A DNA stretch of 64,000 nt from Rummeliibacillus stabekisii (GCF_007988965.1 NZ_BJVD01000002.1:328547-392546), one strand, 5' to 3'; shown: positions 27,979-37,348, counted from the first letter of the stretch. Program-made: numbers and translations. The notes: generated by a model from the sequence alone, not told the origin.

Positions 27979-27998
27979 ATGATAGATATCTCTATCAT
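27979..27998. repeat. 20-bp inverted repeat before amj
   Basis: ATGATAGA and TCTATCAT flank TATC, giving a nearly perfect palindrome one base upstream of the amj ribosome site. It could be an operator or an mRNA hairpin that affects translation. Confidence 0.5.
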
Positions 27999-28250
27999 AA
28001 ATATTCTCTAATCATTATGTAAATTTCATAAAGCATTTTGCTATTTCATCATGAGCAGCCTTCCACCGGACTTGCAAGCATCCGAGACATGAACCATTAC
28101 AGTATAAGCAAGCAATTTAGTTAGAAACAGTCTTATAAAGGGTAAAGAATAGTTATCTAACTAGCAAGACGCTATTTTTTAAGCAAGGTTCAAAAATAAG
28201 CAGCATTTGTTGGATACATTCTAAAGAATGACCAGGGGTGGGTGAGTATA

Positions 28251-29462
28251 ATGCAGATTAAAGATTCAAAAGGCACTATCTTCAAAAAGAAAATTTTAAA
28301 CAGCAAATTTGTTATCTATACACTTATTGTCTTCATCTTGAGTATAACTCTTCTAGCGCTATCTAAAATTGGATTTGTTTTAATCCCTTTCGCTATCTTT
28401 ATTAGAACTATCTTTTTGCCGATCATACTGGCAGGAATTTGCTTCTATTTATTCAATCCGTTGATTGATTTCTCCGAGCGAGCTGGGGTAAAGCGGACTA
28501 TATCCATTTTATTATTATACGTATTGATTATCGGCATACTTACGGTCATTATTTCCTCTGTTCTGCCAATTTTAAAAGAACAGATTCAAAGTCTCATCAT
28601 GAATATTCCAACTCTCACAAAAGAGGTGCAACATACGGTTTTACAATTGGCACATAATGATTTTGTTGAAAAATGGATGCAACCTCTAAATGCTGATATT
28701 GATCGAATATCGCAAAGTGTGTCAGGCTATCTCAGCAATAATGCAGCAGATTTTTCACATGGTATATTTTCGGTTGTAGGAACCATTACAGAAGTGATTA
28801 TGGCTGTGGCAGTGCTTCCTTTTATTCTTTTCTATTTATTGAAGGATGGTGATAATCTGCCAACATATATTCTACAGTTTTTGCCAGATCAATCACGTTC
28901 AGAAACCAAACGAATCTTAAGCGAAATGAACCATGCGTTAAGTTCATATATACGTGGTCAAATCTTCGTATCCTTATGTATTGGCACATTACTTTTAATT
29001 GGCTACCTTATTATCGGCTTAGATTACGCCTTAACGCTAGCAATCATTGCGATGGTAACGAATGTGGTGCCGTATCTAGGGCCTATTATTGCTATCACGC
29101 CAGCCATTATTCTTGCGCTGATTCATTCTCCATCTATGCTGTTGAAATTAGCCATCGTTTGGGTCATCGTTCAATTGCTTGAAGGAAAACTAATTTCTCC
29201 ACAAATCATGGGCAAATCTCTGCGAGTCCATCCGATAACGGTTATTTTCGTTATTTTGACTGCTGGAAATCTATTTGGTTTGCCTGGGATTATTTTGGCG
29301 GTACCAGGCTATGCAGTACTAAAAGTAATCGTCACACATATTTATCAATTTATTCGATTGCAGTCTAACATGTTTGCGGATAAAAAGATTATTACAGAAG
29401 AAGAAGACGTTCCTACCGAGACCTCACCAATTATTGTAGGCCCAGAATCTCAAGATAAATAG
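28251..29462 (+). CDS. AI-2E family transporter
   Basis: This protein of about 403 residues has seven to eight membrane helices and belongs to the AI-2E (PerM/YdbI-like) family. Seen: two early helices, a long amphipathic stretch (about 95-165) and the conserved block YLGPIIAITPAIILAL near 285. VQLLEGKLISPQIMGKSLR near 315 follows. The frame also opens at a GTG at 28242, but the ATG at 28251 is better spaced from GGGGTGGGTGAG. The acidic C-tail is cytoplasmic. Members are linked to Na+/H+ antiport or signal export; the role here is open. Confidence 0.82.
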   Translation: MQIKDSKGTIFKKKILNSKFVIYTLIVFILSITLLALSKIGFVLIPFAIFIRTIFLPIILAGICFYLFNPLIDFSERAGVKRTISILLLYVLIIGILTVIISSVLPILKEQIQSLIMNIPTLTKEVQHTVLQLAHNDFVEKWMQPLNADIDRISQSVSGYLSNNAADFSHGIFSVVGTITEVIMAVAVLPFILFYLLKDGDNLPTYILQFLPDQSRSETKRILSEMNHALSSYIRGQIFVSLCIGTLLLIGYLIIGLDYALTLAIIAMVTNVVPYLGPIIAITPAIILALIHSPSMLLKLAIVWVIVQLLEGKLISPQIMGKSLRVHPITVIFVILTAGNLFGLPGIILAVPGYAVLKVIVTHIYQFIRLQSNMFADKKIITEEEDVPTETSPIIVGPESQDK

Positions 29463-29473
29463 TTGAATGTATA

Positions 29474-29519
29474 AAAGAGCTAGAGTTCAGTGTGTTCTGT
29501 ACTCTAGCTCTTTCATTTT
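29474..29519. terminator. Bidirectional terminator
   Basis: A perfect 13-bp stem (AAAGAGCTAGAGT and its complement) with a T-rich tail separates the convergent transporter and NERD genes. Confidence 0.75.
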
Positions 29520-29524
29520 TTCGT

Positions 29525-30208
29525 TTAAGATGAGTGCTTCTTGCGAAGATCATTCATATGTTTCTCTTTCACTTGTACTTCTACATTTGTATAAGGCAAC
29601 AATTTATTGTAGATAAGATTAACTGGTATTGCATCAGGCCTATGAAGAGCGTTAATCTTCTTCACCACATGCAACCTATTACGATTGATAACTTCTATAC
29701 ACTCTGATTCAATATCAATTGATTTCAGAGTGCAACGGTTGCTAAAAACAATCAGAGAATAAAAAAACTTCTCATCTACACTTGAAAGTAAACGCTGCAA
29801 ATGTTGTATATGTGATCGATTTTGCTTGATAGGATTGTAAAATTTATACTTCTTTTTATTTTGAAAAACCTGAGTCCATTTATAATCGCGTTCTCTACCA
29901 TAAATCCATCCGCTATAATTTTTAGATTCAATCACATAAATCATACTTTCATGTATGAATATAACGTCGATTTCCGTTGTATCTCCATTTGGCTTAGGAA
30001 TATAAAGATTGACTAGCGTTTTATGCTTGCCCGGCAACTTTTGCAACTCTTTTACAATTAAATATTCCCCATATAGCCCCTTGTTAAAAAAGGTTTTCCC
30101 GAATGATGTGCCTGTCAGTTGTTTATATTCACTTTTTTCATAACCAATATATCGAACATATTGGATAGAAAGCAAAAAACAAATAAAGATGATTCCTATT
30201 ATAATCAA
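29525..30208 (-). CDS. NERD-domain protein with membrane anchor
   Basis: The 227-residue protein has one N-terminal helix (about 2-20) and then a NERD (nuclease-related) domain. Seen: KGLYGEYLIVKEL near 43, TTEIDVIFIHESMIYVIESKNYSG around 77-100, containing the E-ID-V and E-K catalytic-like residues, and IVFSNRCTLKSID near 155. The TTG start has only a weak ribosome site, GGGTGAT. NERD proteins are thought to act on DNA, but the membrane-bound Bacillus forms are not characterised. It stands alone, so there is no context clue. Confidence 0.8.
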   Translation of the reverse strand: MIIIGIIFICFLLSIQYVRYIGYEKSEYKQLTGTSFGKTFFNKGLYGEYLIVKELQKLPGKHKTLVNLYIPKPNGDTTEIDVIFIHESMIYVIESKNYSGWIYGRERDYKWTQVFQNKKKYKFYNPIKQNRSHIQHLQRLLSSVDEKFFYSLIVFSNRCTLKSIDIESECIEVINRNRLHVVKKINALHRPDAIPVNLIYNKLLPYTNVEVQVKEKHMNDLRKKHSS

Positions 30209-30326
30209 TGTATATCACCCACTTCTACCTTTTTATATTTTTACCATTAAATAGATTATTATTAATATCATTTTCCTATATTATATTGTTTTTAGCTACT
30301 AGTTTATTGATGGAATTAAAAAAAGC

Positions 30327-30350
30327 CCAGAATTCAATATAGAATTCTGG
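30327..30350 (-). terminator. Terminator of the two-component operon
   Basis: CCAGAATTC pairs with GAATTCTGG over a six-base loop. On the minus strand GCT7 follows, shortly after the histidine kinase stop. Confidence 0.8.
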
Positions 30351-30367
30351 AACCTATTTATATTTTT

Positions 30368-32584
30368 TCAATATAAACGCTCTAATGGCACAGAAACAAC
30401 CACTTTAAATAAATCGCCATCAATTGTGATTTCCATGCTGCCTTGGTGGAGATCGACGATAGATTGAGCAATAGCAAGGCCAAGGCCTGACCCTTCTGTA
30501 TGGCGAGCGGTATCAGCTCTTTTAAAACGTTCATAGAGCTCCTCAACATTTTGGTCGCCAAACTCATATTTCGTAATATTTTTGATAACAAACTGCGCTT
30601 TATCATTCACTCTCTCTAATGTGATATAGACACGTGTTCCTTCCATTGTATACTTTAATGCATTGATCAACAGGTTATCTAACACGCGCCACCACTTTTG
30701 CCCATCTACATATGCAAATAATGGCTCCTCTGACAATTGCACACGGAACGAAATATTTGCTTTTTCAATTTCTTCCTCATGTTCGCCCACTGCTTGCTTG
30801 ACTAGTTGATTTAAATCAACTCGCTGTTTGTGCAGTTCGATATTACCGGTCGCCATCTTGGACACCTCGAATAGATCCTCAATCAATGTTTTTAAGCGTT
30901 GTGATTTTTTATCTAATATCGCTATATAGCTATTACGCTCATCCTCTGTCAATGCAGGATTTTTCAATAAATCGGTGTACGTAATAATAGATGTTAATGG
31001 TGTTCTTAAATCATGGCTGACATTGGTAATTAGTTCCGTTTTTAACCTCTCACTTTTCGCTTGTTCGGTAATAGAAGAACGGACACCTTCACGTAAGGCG
31101 TTCAAATTTGCTGCATGCTGGGCAAAAGGAGATTTGCCTCGAACGGGAATATCACCGCTTAATCGCCCCTTTGCCATATCCTCTGTCTGTTTCATCATTC
31201 GATTTAAATAACCCATGCGACGCAGAAATACTAATGCTGCTGGAGTTGCTACAAACATAAATAAAAACATGTAAAGTAAAAATGCCCCTCCACTACCATC
31301 CGATACAATGACTATGCCTACGCCTGCTAAAAAAACAGTAATTAGCAATGCGATAGATTGTAGACCAATGCTTCTAGATAAAAATAAATGTTGAATATCC
31401 TTTATTACATGAAGAAGGATAGATCCTTTAATAGCTTTCGCACGCTTCTCCCCTGTATCCAAGTCTTTCATCAACATCATCGATTGCCTGATGATTAAAT
31501 GTACTAAAACAAACAATAGAGCAAACTCGAATATAAAAGTGAAAACAAACATCGCTTTATTAAAGAAAGTTCCATATATACGAGTGAATACAAAGTGTTC
31601 TGATAATAAAATAACGGCAAAGAGAGTCGCAAATAAATTTAAGGCAATAAATATCCCTCTTATATCAATAGGCCATTTGCGTATCCACTGGTAAAGTGCG
31701 CGGCCCTTCTGTATCTCTAATTGAAACGGACGTAATAAAAATAAGGCAATTATAGAAAATATACTAACTAACCAAATAAAATAAAGAAGTCGTTTGTGGA
31801 ATTGAAAATTTTTATATTCCTCATAGTAGCTTGATTGTGTAAATAATTTTTCTGAAATAGATATACTTCCTGTATATCGATGAGTCTTCTGCTCCAATAA
31901 ATTTGACACATCATAAGAGATTCCATCACTTCCTTCATAGACAATATCATCAGAAGATAATGATAAATCTAGGGTATCATCGGTACGGTTATACCGCTTT
32001 GTATAGGCTGTATCTCCCTGCACATTGCCCTTCACAAATGATTGGCCTGTCTCTAGATCAGTGAGGTTATATGAGTAATAAGAGAAATATTTGAAAAAGT
32101 CCTCTTTGTTATTCTCTCTGTCGCTTATATACTGATCAATATCTTTTTCTTTAATTTTTATAATCTTGTCGCGTACATATTGATCGTCTTCAAAGTTCTT
32201 TGTGATATCTTTTATTTTTTTCTCTCGCTCTTTGATTAGTGCCTCTTCGACGGTAGTAGCCTTGGCATCTTTTGCTTCTTGGATCCTATCTCTATACTGG
32301 TCTTTAATATTGGCTATTTGCTCTCCTAAGCTTCCATAATAATTTCGATAATCCTCTATTTCACTAGAAGAAACCTTGATTTTTTTCTTCGCTTCATCTC
32401 CATCGGCTGGATTTAATACAAGCGAGCCTAATTGGTGTGTAAAATCGTCATAATCTGATTGGAAAGTATCAGATTCAAAAAAGTTTTTCAGAAAGTATTG
32501 GTGGCCATATTCTAAAAATGAATATAGCCCAACCAATACAATAGAAATTAGAGACAACTGGGCAATATATTTATTTCGTTTCAT
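30368..32584 (-). CDS. Sensor histidine kinase with large sensor domain
   Basis: The 738-residue kinase has one N-terminal helix (about 8-28), an extracellular domain rich in charged coiled-coil sequence (about 29-265), then about five membrane helices to residue 450. A HAMP-like linker, a HisKA box NVSHDLRTPLTSI with the phospho-His near 523, and a HATPase domain with N, G1 (TEGSGLGLAIAQSI) and F boxes complete it. The kinase core resembles VanS-type enzymes. The ATG overlaps the stop of a small membrane-protein ORF, which in turn follows the regulator gene. The signal is unknown. Confidence 0.88.
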   Translation of the reverse strand: MKRNKYIAQLSLISIVLVGLYSFLEYGHQYFLKNFFESDTFQSDYDDFTHQLGSLVLNPADGDEAKKKIKVSSSEIEDYRNYYGSLGEQIANIKDQYRDRIQEAKDAKATTVEEALIKEREKKIKDITKNFEDDQYVRDKIIKIKEKDIDQYISDRENNKEDFFKYFSYYSYNLTDLETGQSFVKGNVQGDTAYTKRYNRTDDTLDLSLSSDDIVYEGSDGISYDVSNLLEQKTHRYTGSISISEKLFTQSSYYEEYKNFQFHKRLLYFIWLVSIFSIIALFLLRPFQLEIQKGRALYQWIRKWPIDIRGIFIALNLFATLFAVILLSEHFVFTRIYGTFFNKAMFVFTFIFEFALLFVLVHLIIRQSMMLMKDLDTGEKRAKAIKGSILLHVIKDIQHLFLSRSIGLQSIALLITVFLAGVGIVIVSDGSGGAFLLYMFLFMFVATPAALVFLRRMGYLNRMMKQTEDMAKGRLSGDIPVRGKSPFAQHAANLNALREGVRSSITEQAKSERLKTELITNVSHDLRTPLTSIITYTDLLKNPALTEDERNSYIAILDKKSQRLKTLIEDLFEVSKMATGNIELHKQRVDLNQLVKQAVGEHEEEIEKANISFRVQLSEEPLFAYVDGQKWWRVLDNLLINALKYTMEGTRVYITLERVNDKAQFVIKNITKYEFGDQNVEELYERFKRADTARHTEGSGLGLAIAQSIVDLHQGSMEITIDGDLFKVVVSVPLERLY

Positions 32585-32718
32585 GCGTTTCCTCCAATTG
32601 TACGTGTTAGCTGAGCTAGGGCTTTGGCAAAACTAAAATCAATAAAGTGCAAAATAAATGATAAGCAATATAAAAGACTAGCGAATGCAAGCAACAAAGC
32701 GATAATTGACCAAATCAT
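32581..32718 (-). CDS. Small membrane protein inside the two-component operon
   Basis: A 45-codon frame fills the space between the response regulator and the kinase. Its ATG is three bases after the regulator stop, and GGAAAGAG in the end of the regulator gene lies nine bases upstream. Its TGA overlaps the kinase ATG (ATGA), and the kinase ribosome site lies in its last codons. The product starts MIWSIIALLLAFASLLYC and has one long membrane helix (about 3-27) with a basic tail. The tight packing argues strongly for translation and for a role with the kinase; that role is inference. Confidence 0.72.
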   Translation of the reverse strand: MIWSIIALLLAFASLLYCLSFILHFIDFSFAKALAQLTRTIGGNA

Positions 32719-32722
32719 TGCG

Positions 32723-33418
32723 CTATGCTCTTTCCATTTTGTAGCCAATTCCCCACACCACCTTTAAGTACTTTGGATTTTTTGGATCTACTTCTATTTT
32801 TTCACGTATTTTTCTTATATGAACTGCAACAATATTATCCGCATTGTAAGCCGCTTCTTTCCAAACACGCTCGTAAATTTCTTCTATTGAAAATACACGA
32901 CCTGCATTGGTGATTAAGAGTTCTACGATGTTATATTCAATCTTTGTCAGTTTTATAGGCTCGCCGTCCAGCGACAATTCCTTTGCTTCTGCATCTAATG
33001 CTAACCCGCCTAATACTACTTTCCCTTGCTGTTCTTGATAGGTCCCTAGTTTCACGTAGCGACGCAATTGCGATTTAACGCGAGCCATTAGTTCTAATGG
33101 GTGGAAGGGCTTTGTCACATAATCATCGGCACCAACTGATAATCCGTGAATCTTATCTCCATCCTCCGCTTTTGCGCTCAGCATAATAATCGGGATATTT
33201 TGTTCTTCTCGAATTTTAAAAGTTGCTTGTATGCCGTCCATTTCTGGCATCATAATATCCAATATGATTAAATGGACTTCATTTTCCATTAATTTCTCTA
33301 ATGCCTCTAACCCATTCGCTGCTTTTAATACATGGTAACCTTCGTTTTTTAAGTAGATTTCAATGCCATCACGAATATCTTGGTCATCATCTGTGACTAA
33401 TATTGTATAGGATGCCAC
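32723..33418 (-). CDS. OmpR-family response regulator (VanR-like)
   Basis: This protein of about 231 residues has a receiver domain (about 5-118) and a winged-helix DNA-binding domain (about 132-229). Seen: the acidic pair DDDQD at the start, the phospho-Asp in LIILDIMMPEMDG, the Thr/Ser and Lys switch positions (MLSAKAED, YVTKPF), and the C-terminal VAVHIRKIREKIE with VWGIGYKM. The frame opens at a GTG at 33427 inside the GAGGTG ribosome site. The next GTG, at 33418, six bases after the site, is chosen. It is the first gene of the operon and probably regulates it. Confidence 0.87.
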   Translation of the reverse strand: MASYTILVTDDDQDIRDGIEIYLKNEGYHVLKAANGLEALEKLMENEVHLIILDIMMPEMDGIQATFKIREEQNIPIIMLSAKAEDGDKIHGLSVGADDYVTKPFHPLELMARVKSQLRRYVKLGTYQEQQGKVVLGGLALDAEAKELSLDGEPIKLTKIEYNIVELLITNAGRVFSIEEIYERVWKEAAYNADNIVAVHIRKIREKIEVDPKNPKYLKVVWGIGYKMERA

Positions 33419-33455
33419 TTCATGCACCTCATTTCACTGTTTTCTATATAGTTCA

Positions 33456-33529
33456 TTTTACAGGTTAAATCTTAAAAAGAAGTGAGCCTAAAAATGAAGA
33501 AATTCTTAAGATTTAATCCTATTTTACAG
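33456..33529. promoter_or_regulatory. Repeat cluster upstream of the response regulator
   Basis: TTAAATCTTAA at 33465-33475 and its exact complement TTAAGATTTAA at 33506-33516 face each other. TTTTACAGG occurs near both ends of the region as a direct repeat. Lying just upstream of the regulator gene, this cluster is a candidate autoregulatory operator. Confidence 0.45.
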
Positions 33530-33586
33530 GATTTCACAACCCTATCGAAGAGAACTTTCTAACACCAACAATAATAAACAACAAAA

Positions 33587-33632
33587 AACAAACTAAGATC
33601 ACTTCATTCCTAAGTGATAATAGTTTGTTTTT
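33587..33632 (-). terminator. Terminator downstream of the 262-residue protein gene
   Basis: AAACAAACTA and ATCACTT arms pair with their complements around a short loop. T-rich tracts are present on both strands; on the minus strand it follows the gene ending at 33695. Confidence 0.65.
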
Positions 33633-33694
33633 GTAACTTGCCCACTCTACTTGATTCTAAAATGGAGTATGATACAGCTCTGGAAATAGAGTTA

Positions 33695-34483
33695 CTACTT
33701 TAAAGGAATGTCAAAGTTCTTTCCTGATCTTATCAATTCGTGCGTAACGCCATTACGTACATTGTCTGTAGAGAACTGAATGTCACCCATTTGTTTAGGA
33801 CGATTTTTCAGCAATAGGCCTATTCTTCCCTCTCTTTTTTCACCTTTACGATAGTCGACTCTTGAAGCGCTACTTTCGCCAACAAAGGTATCATCACTAA
33901 AGATAAAATTTCTTCTTGGAACGAAAAAACTTTCTCCATCAAATTGAACATCTAGGAAGCTAAAGAACTGTACTTCCTCAGGATATTGATTAGTCACTTT
34001 ATAGATAATTTCTATGTAATATGCATGGTCTTTAATCTTCCATCCGGATTTTTGAACAGCCTCATTTAATTCATTCCAATCTGCATCTTTGTATTTGTTT
34101 TTTTCTTTAAGTAAATCCTCTATCGACTTATTATTATAATTATTTAAATACTGTTTCTCTTCATCAACTATATCTGTCATTTTTATCAGTTTAACTTCCT
34201 TAACAAAGATATGCATCTCGCCAACATTATACTCTTTCCTTATATTGTAATGTTGAATTAACTCAAGTGTCGCTCTATCTTTTTCCCTCACTTTTTGCCC
34301 TTGCGTCTGTAAGAAATCGCCTCCACCACTTTCTACTATTTTCAAAGTCTTTGGTTTTTCATTTCTTAGGGTCGTTTCTTTCGTCTCTTTTTTAGGAGCT
34401 AATTCATAAAATGCAATTAATAAAACACCAATCATCGCTAATATCACTAAAGCTGCCCATAGAGGCCTTTTATTATTCTTCAA
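33695..34483 (-). CDS. Exported protein of unknown function, 262 residues
   Basis: The product has a short basic start and one hydrophobic segment (about 9-27) without a lipobox Cys. A mostly charged extracellular domain of about 230 residues follows. The C-terminal half (about 150-262) alternates beta strands in the manner of DUF4352-like immunoglobulin folds (IIYKVTNQYPEEVQFFSF, then LDVQFDGESFFVP). No enzyme motif is seen. It is transcribed towards the two-component operon on the same strand but has its own terminator. No function is proposed. Confidence 0.6.
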   Translation of the reverse strand: MKNNKRPLWAALVILAMIGVLLIAFYELAPKKETKETTLRNEKPKTLKIVESGGGDFLQTQGQKVREKDRATLELIQHYNIRKEYNVGEMHIFVKEVKLIKMTDIVDEEKQYLNNYNNKSIEDLLKEKNKYKDADWNELNEAVQKSGWKIKDHAYYIEIIYKVTNQYPEEVQFFSFLDVQFDGESFFVPRRNFIFSDDTFVGESSASRVDYRKGEKREGRIGLLLKNRPKQMGDIQFSTDNVRNGVTHELIRSGKNFDIPLK

Positions 34484-34650
34484 AAAATAAACCTCATTCT
34501 ATAAAAGTTACTTTTAACTTTGCCAGAATTTCACTTAGCAAAGTTTAGCGAGAAACCATTAGCCTCTCGGTCTTATATTGTAGCTAACAAACCAGCAGTT
34601 GAGCAACCCTACATCTACTAGTATAATGAAGCAAAAAGGGGGTTCTTTTG

Positions 34651-34881
34651 ATGTACAAAAGTGTGGCAGATACAGCACAGGATCTCTCTATGCCCGAACA
34701 TCAAGTGATGCGCTATGTCTTAGAAGGAAGGATACGCGCTGTACATGATGGCCAGCAATTCCTCGTTAATAGCGACCAATTTGAACGTTATTTTGAACAA
34801 TTGGAGAGAATAAAAGAAGAAATTGAAATATGGAAAAACACACCTATTCCAGAGGATATTGATATTAAGGATGAGGATTAA
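34651..34881 (+). CDS. Small excisionase-like helix-turn-helix protein
   Basis: The 76-residue protein begins with a MerR/Xis-type winged helix (YKSVADTAQDLSMPEHQVMRYVLEGRIRAVHDGQQFLV, residues 2-39 approximately). An acidic helix and tail follow. The ATG lies eight bases after AAAGGGGG; a TTG just before it is too close. A strong terminator follows. Such single-domain proteins often act as helix-turn-helix adaptors. No phage or integrase gene is nearby, so an excision role is unlikely. Confidence 0.72.
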   Translation: MYKSVADTAQDLSMPEHQVMRYVLEGRIRAVHDGQQFLVNSDQFERYFEQLERIKEEIEIWKNTPIPEDIDIKDED

Positions 34882-34922
34882 TGACAAAGAGGACTACTTT
34901 ATAAAATTAATGATAATAATAT

Positions 34923-34957
34923 AAGTACACCACTTAAAAATTAGTGGTGTACTTTTT
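34923..34957 (+). terminator. Terminator after the small HTH gene
   Basis: AAGTACACCACT pairs perfectly with AGTGGTGTACTT, then T4-6 follows. Confidence 0.8.
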
Positions 34958-35023
34958 TGTTTATCGCTCCTCCTAAATTCCCAAATGCTAAAATAGGATT
35001 ATTACTGACAGGAGCTGAATCAA

Positions 35024-35581
35024 TTGACCAATTTATTTTTTGTTAGACATGCACATTCCAGTTATACACCTGATGAATTAAATAGACCTTTATCAGAAAA
35101 GGGATTTTCTGATGCCACTCTGGTTACAAGATTATTAAAAACAGAGGGAATTGATGTTGTTCTTTCAAGTCCTTATAAAAGAGCGGTTCAAACAGTAGAG
35201 GGCATAGCAGAATACATACATACAGATATAGGAATTATAGAAGGTTTTAAAGAACGGACTTTAACTGCAGTCCCTTCAAATGATTTTGCTTTTGCAATAG
35301 CAAAAGTATGGGAAGACTACAACTTTTCATGGGAAGGTGGAGAGTCTAACGTTGTGGCTCAAAAAAGGGGTATTGAGGCTACATATAAGATATTAGACAA
35401 CTATAAAGATAAAAATGTAGTGATAGGAACACATGGAAATATCATGGTGCTAATCATGAATTTCTTTGACAGACAGTATAATTTTTCTTTTTGGCAGAAT
35501 CTTGATATGCCAGATATATTTAAATTGTCTTTTGACGGAAAAGTATTAAGAAACGTAGAAAGAATTTGGGATAGAGATTAA
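35024..35581 (+). CDS. Histidine phosphatase superfamily protein
   Basis: This 185-residue protein is a phosphoglycerate mutase-like phosphatase. Seen: the FVRHAHSSYT motif near the start with the phospho-accepting His, LSSPYKRAVQTVEGIAEY near 47, the acid residue in IIEGFKERTL near 77, and the second His in GTHGNIMVLI near 145. The start is TTG, nine bases after AGGAG. It stands alone. Substrates in this family range from sugar phosphates to nucleotides, and none can be chosen here. Confidence 0.82.
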   Translation: MTNLFFVRHAHSSYTPDELNRPLSEKGFSDATLVTRLLKTEGIDVVLSSPYKRAVQTVEGIAEYIHTDIGIIEGFKERTLTAVPSNDFAFAIAKVWEDYNFSWEGGESNVVAQKRGIEATYKILDNYKDKNVVIGTHGNIMVLIMNFFDRQYNFSFWQNLDMPDIFKLSFDGKVLRNVERIWDRD

Positions 35582-35736
35582 TTCTTTTTTATTTAATTGG
35601 CGTGATTGTTATTAACACAATTGCTCCTGAACTCTATATCAATTTATTCTGGAATTTTTTTTATTGACTTAAGCAGGATATAACGATTGATTTACCATAA
35701 CCTAAAAAGGCAAATTATTTTAGGATGGTGGTAATT

Positions 35737-37183
35737 TTGAAGTTCATAAAAATAGTTACTTGTTTGTTAGTTTTTTTAGTTATTGTCAATTTGAAAGATC
35801 GTGAAGTAATTGCTTCAGATCTTGAAATTACATTAAAAGAAGCGATTAACATTGGATATCAGAGCGAAAGAATGGAATGTAAATGCAACACTTACAACAG
35901 CAAACAGTGTGGATGAAACGATGGGAGGTTCGAGAGGAGATACAGGAAAACGCTTTAATTGGTTTACGACCTTTGTGGTACCCGGTACAGAAGATTATGT
36001 AATAATTGGTATATCAGAAAAGAAAATTACCTTGTTTAGAGCGAGTAAACAAACCCAAGGACCAACAATTCCCTTTGATGATATTAAGTTAGATAGCTTT
36101 GAAGCTCTACAGCAGGCTAAGGATAAATACGGATTAAAACAAGGGAAAGATTGGGCAACAGGATATCATTTTACACTTGATAGTATCGAGGGTGAACCTA
36201 TTTTAACAGTGATTGGAAATGATCGAGATAACCGTTTTACTCGAATTTCATTCAATGCCAAAACCGGAGATATAGTCAGTGCAATTCATAAACTACCTAT
36301 CGGCGGTGGATTGCTATCCAAACATACTGAGAATGAAGTTCTATCAAAAAAAGGAATGGCTATTATGGGTGTTGTTGCAGGAAACAAACAATTGGTGATA
36401 TGGGGTGACAAAAAGCCAACGCAGTTTAGCACAACCAAGCAACCCTTTATTGAATTGAGCCATAACAACGGTGAAACATGGAGAGAACTGCAAGTTAATG
36501 GTTATGTAGCACATGCTTGGTTCGATATGAAAGATCGATTATACGTAGCCACAGAAAAAGAAATATGGGCAGGTATTACATCGAAAAGAGGTACTAAAAT
36601 CCTTTCATTAGAGTCCCCTATAGAGAAAATTGATTTTTCTTCCAACAACCAGATAGCTGTGACTTCAAAAGACAAGGTTTACTATACAATCAATCAAGGA
36701 AAGACTTGGGAACAAACTATAGTACCTAAACCATTTAATGTGCTACAAATCTCAGGTAACGGTGATTTGGTAGTGTTAACAGATGAAGGAAGTATTTTGC
36801 AACACACAAAAGATCAATGGAAATTAATAACCATACCAAATCGTAATGATGAACCTATGGATATGAAAGTAATTAATAATAGGCTATTTGTTACAACACA
36901 AGGCGGAATTTGGACTCGAAATCTCCGACAGAAAGGAAAGGAAAATTGGAGAAATATCCAAGTTGATGAAGTGCTAGTTAGATTTATCAAAAAAGGAGAG
37001 GAGTTATTCGGTAGCACACATAGGGATGAAGCTATTTATTCCATCAATACAAGAGATGAACAAAAGTCTAAAAAGGTCTTTGATGCGAGAGATTTCATCG
37101 TTTGGAATGTGGATATCATGAAAGATACGTTATGGATTGCGACAATACCAGATTATTCATGGGAAGATATGCCGATTAAGTAG
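35737..37183 (+). pseudogene. Secreted BNR/beta-propeller protein, frameshifted
   Basis: The first frame encodes a signal peptide (MKFIKIVTCLLVFLVIV) and about 45 residues ending in EAINIGYQ. The reading continues in another frame with RAKEWNVNATLTTANSVDE. Restoring two bases (AG) in the short AG repeat near 35865 gives one product of about 480 residues. The long part contains Asp-box-like repeats (NNGETW, NQGKTW) and repeated beta strands typical of sialidase or YCF48-type propellers. The TTG at 35737 after AGGATGGTGG is the likely start. It could be a pseudogene or a sequencing error, as the rest is intact. Confidence 0.65.
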
Positions 37184-37261
37184 ACGATAAAAGTATGAAG
37201 TGTAAAGCCATGAAAAACTACTCTTCAACCTAAAAGACTAAGAAGAAAAGTTATATAATGC

Positions 37262-37315
37262 AAAAGGATAGATGTATACAGGCCCACACTCCTGTTCATC
37301 TATCCTTTCTTTTTA
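37262..37315. terminator. Bidirectional terminator, shared-sequence copy 2
   Basis: AAAAGGATAGATG pairs with CATCTATCCTTT, with a T-rich tail on the plus strand. The right arm is the exact complement of the 17-base left arm of the hairpin at 20011. It lies between the propeller gene and the convergent hom gene. Confidence 0.75.
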
Positions 37316-37348
37316 AACCAATATTATGATAAATATCTTTTAATTGAG

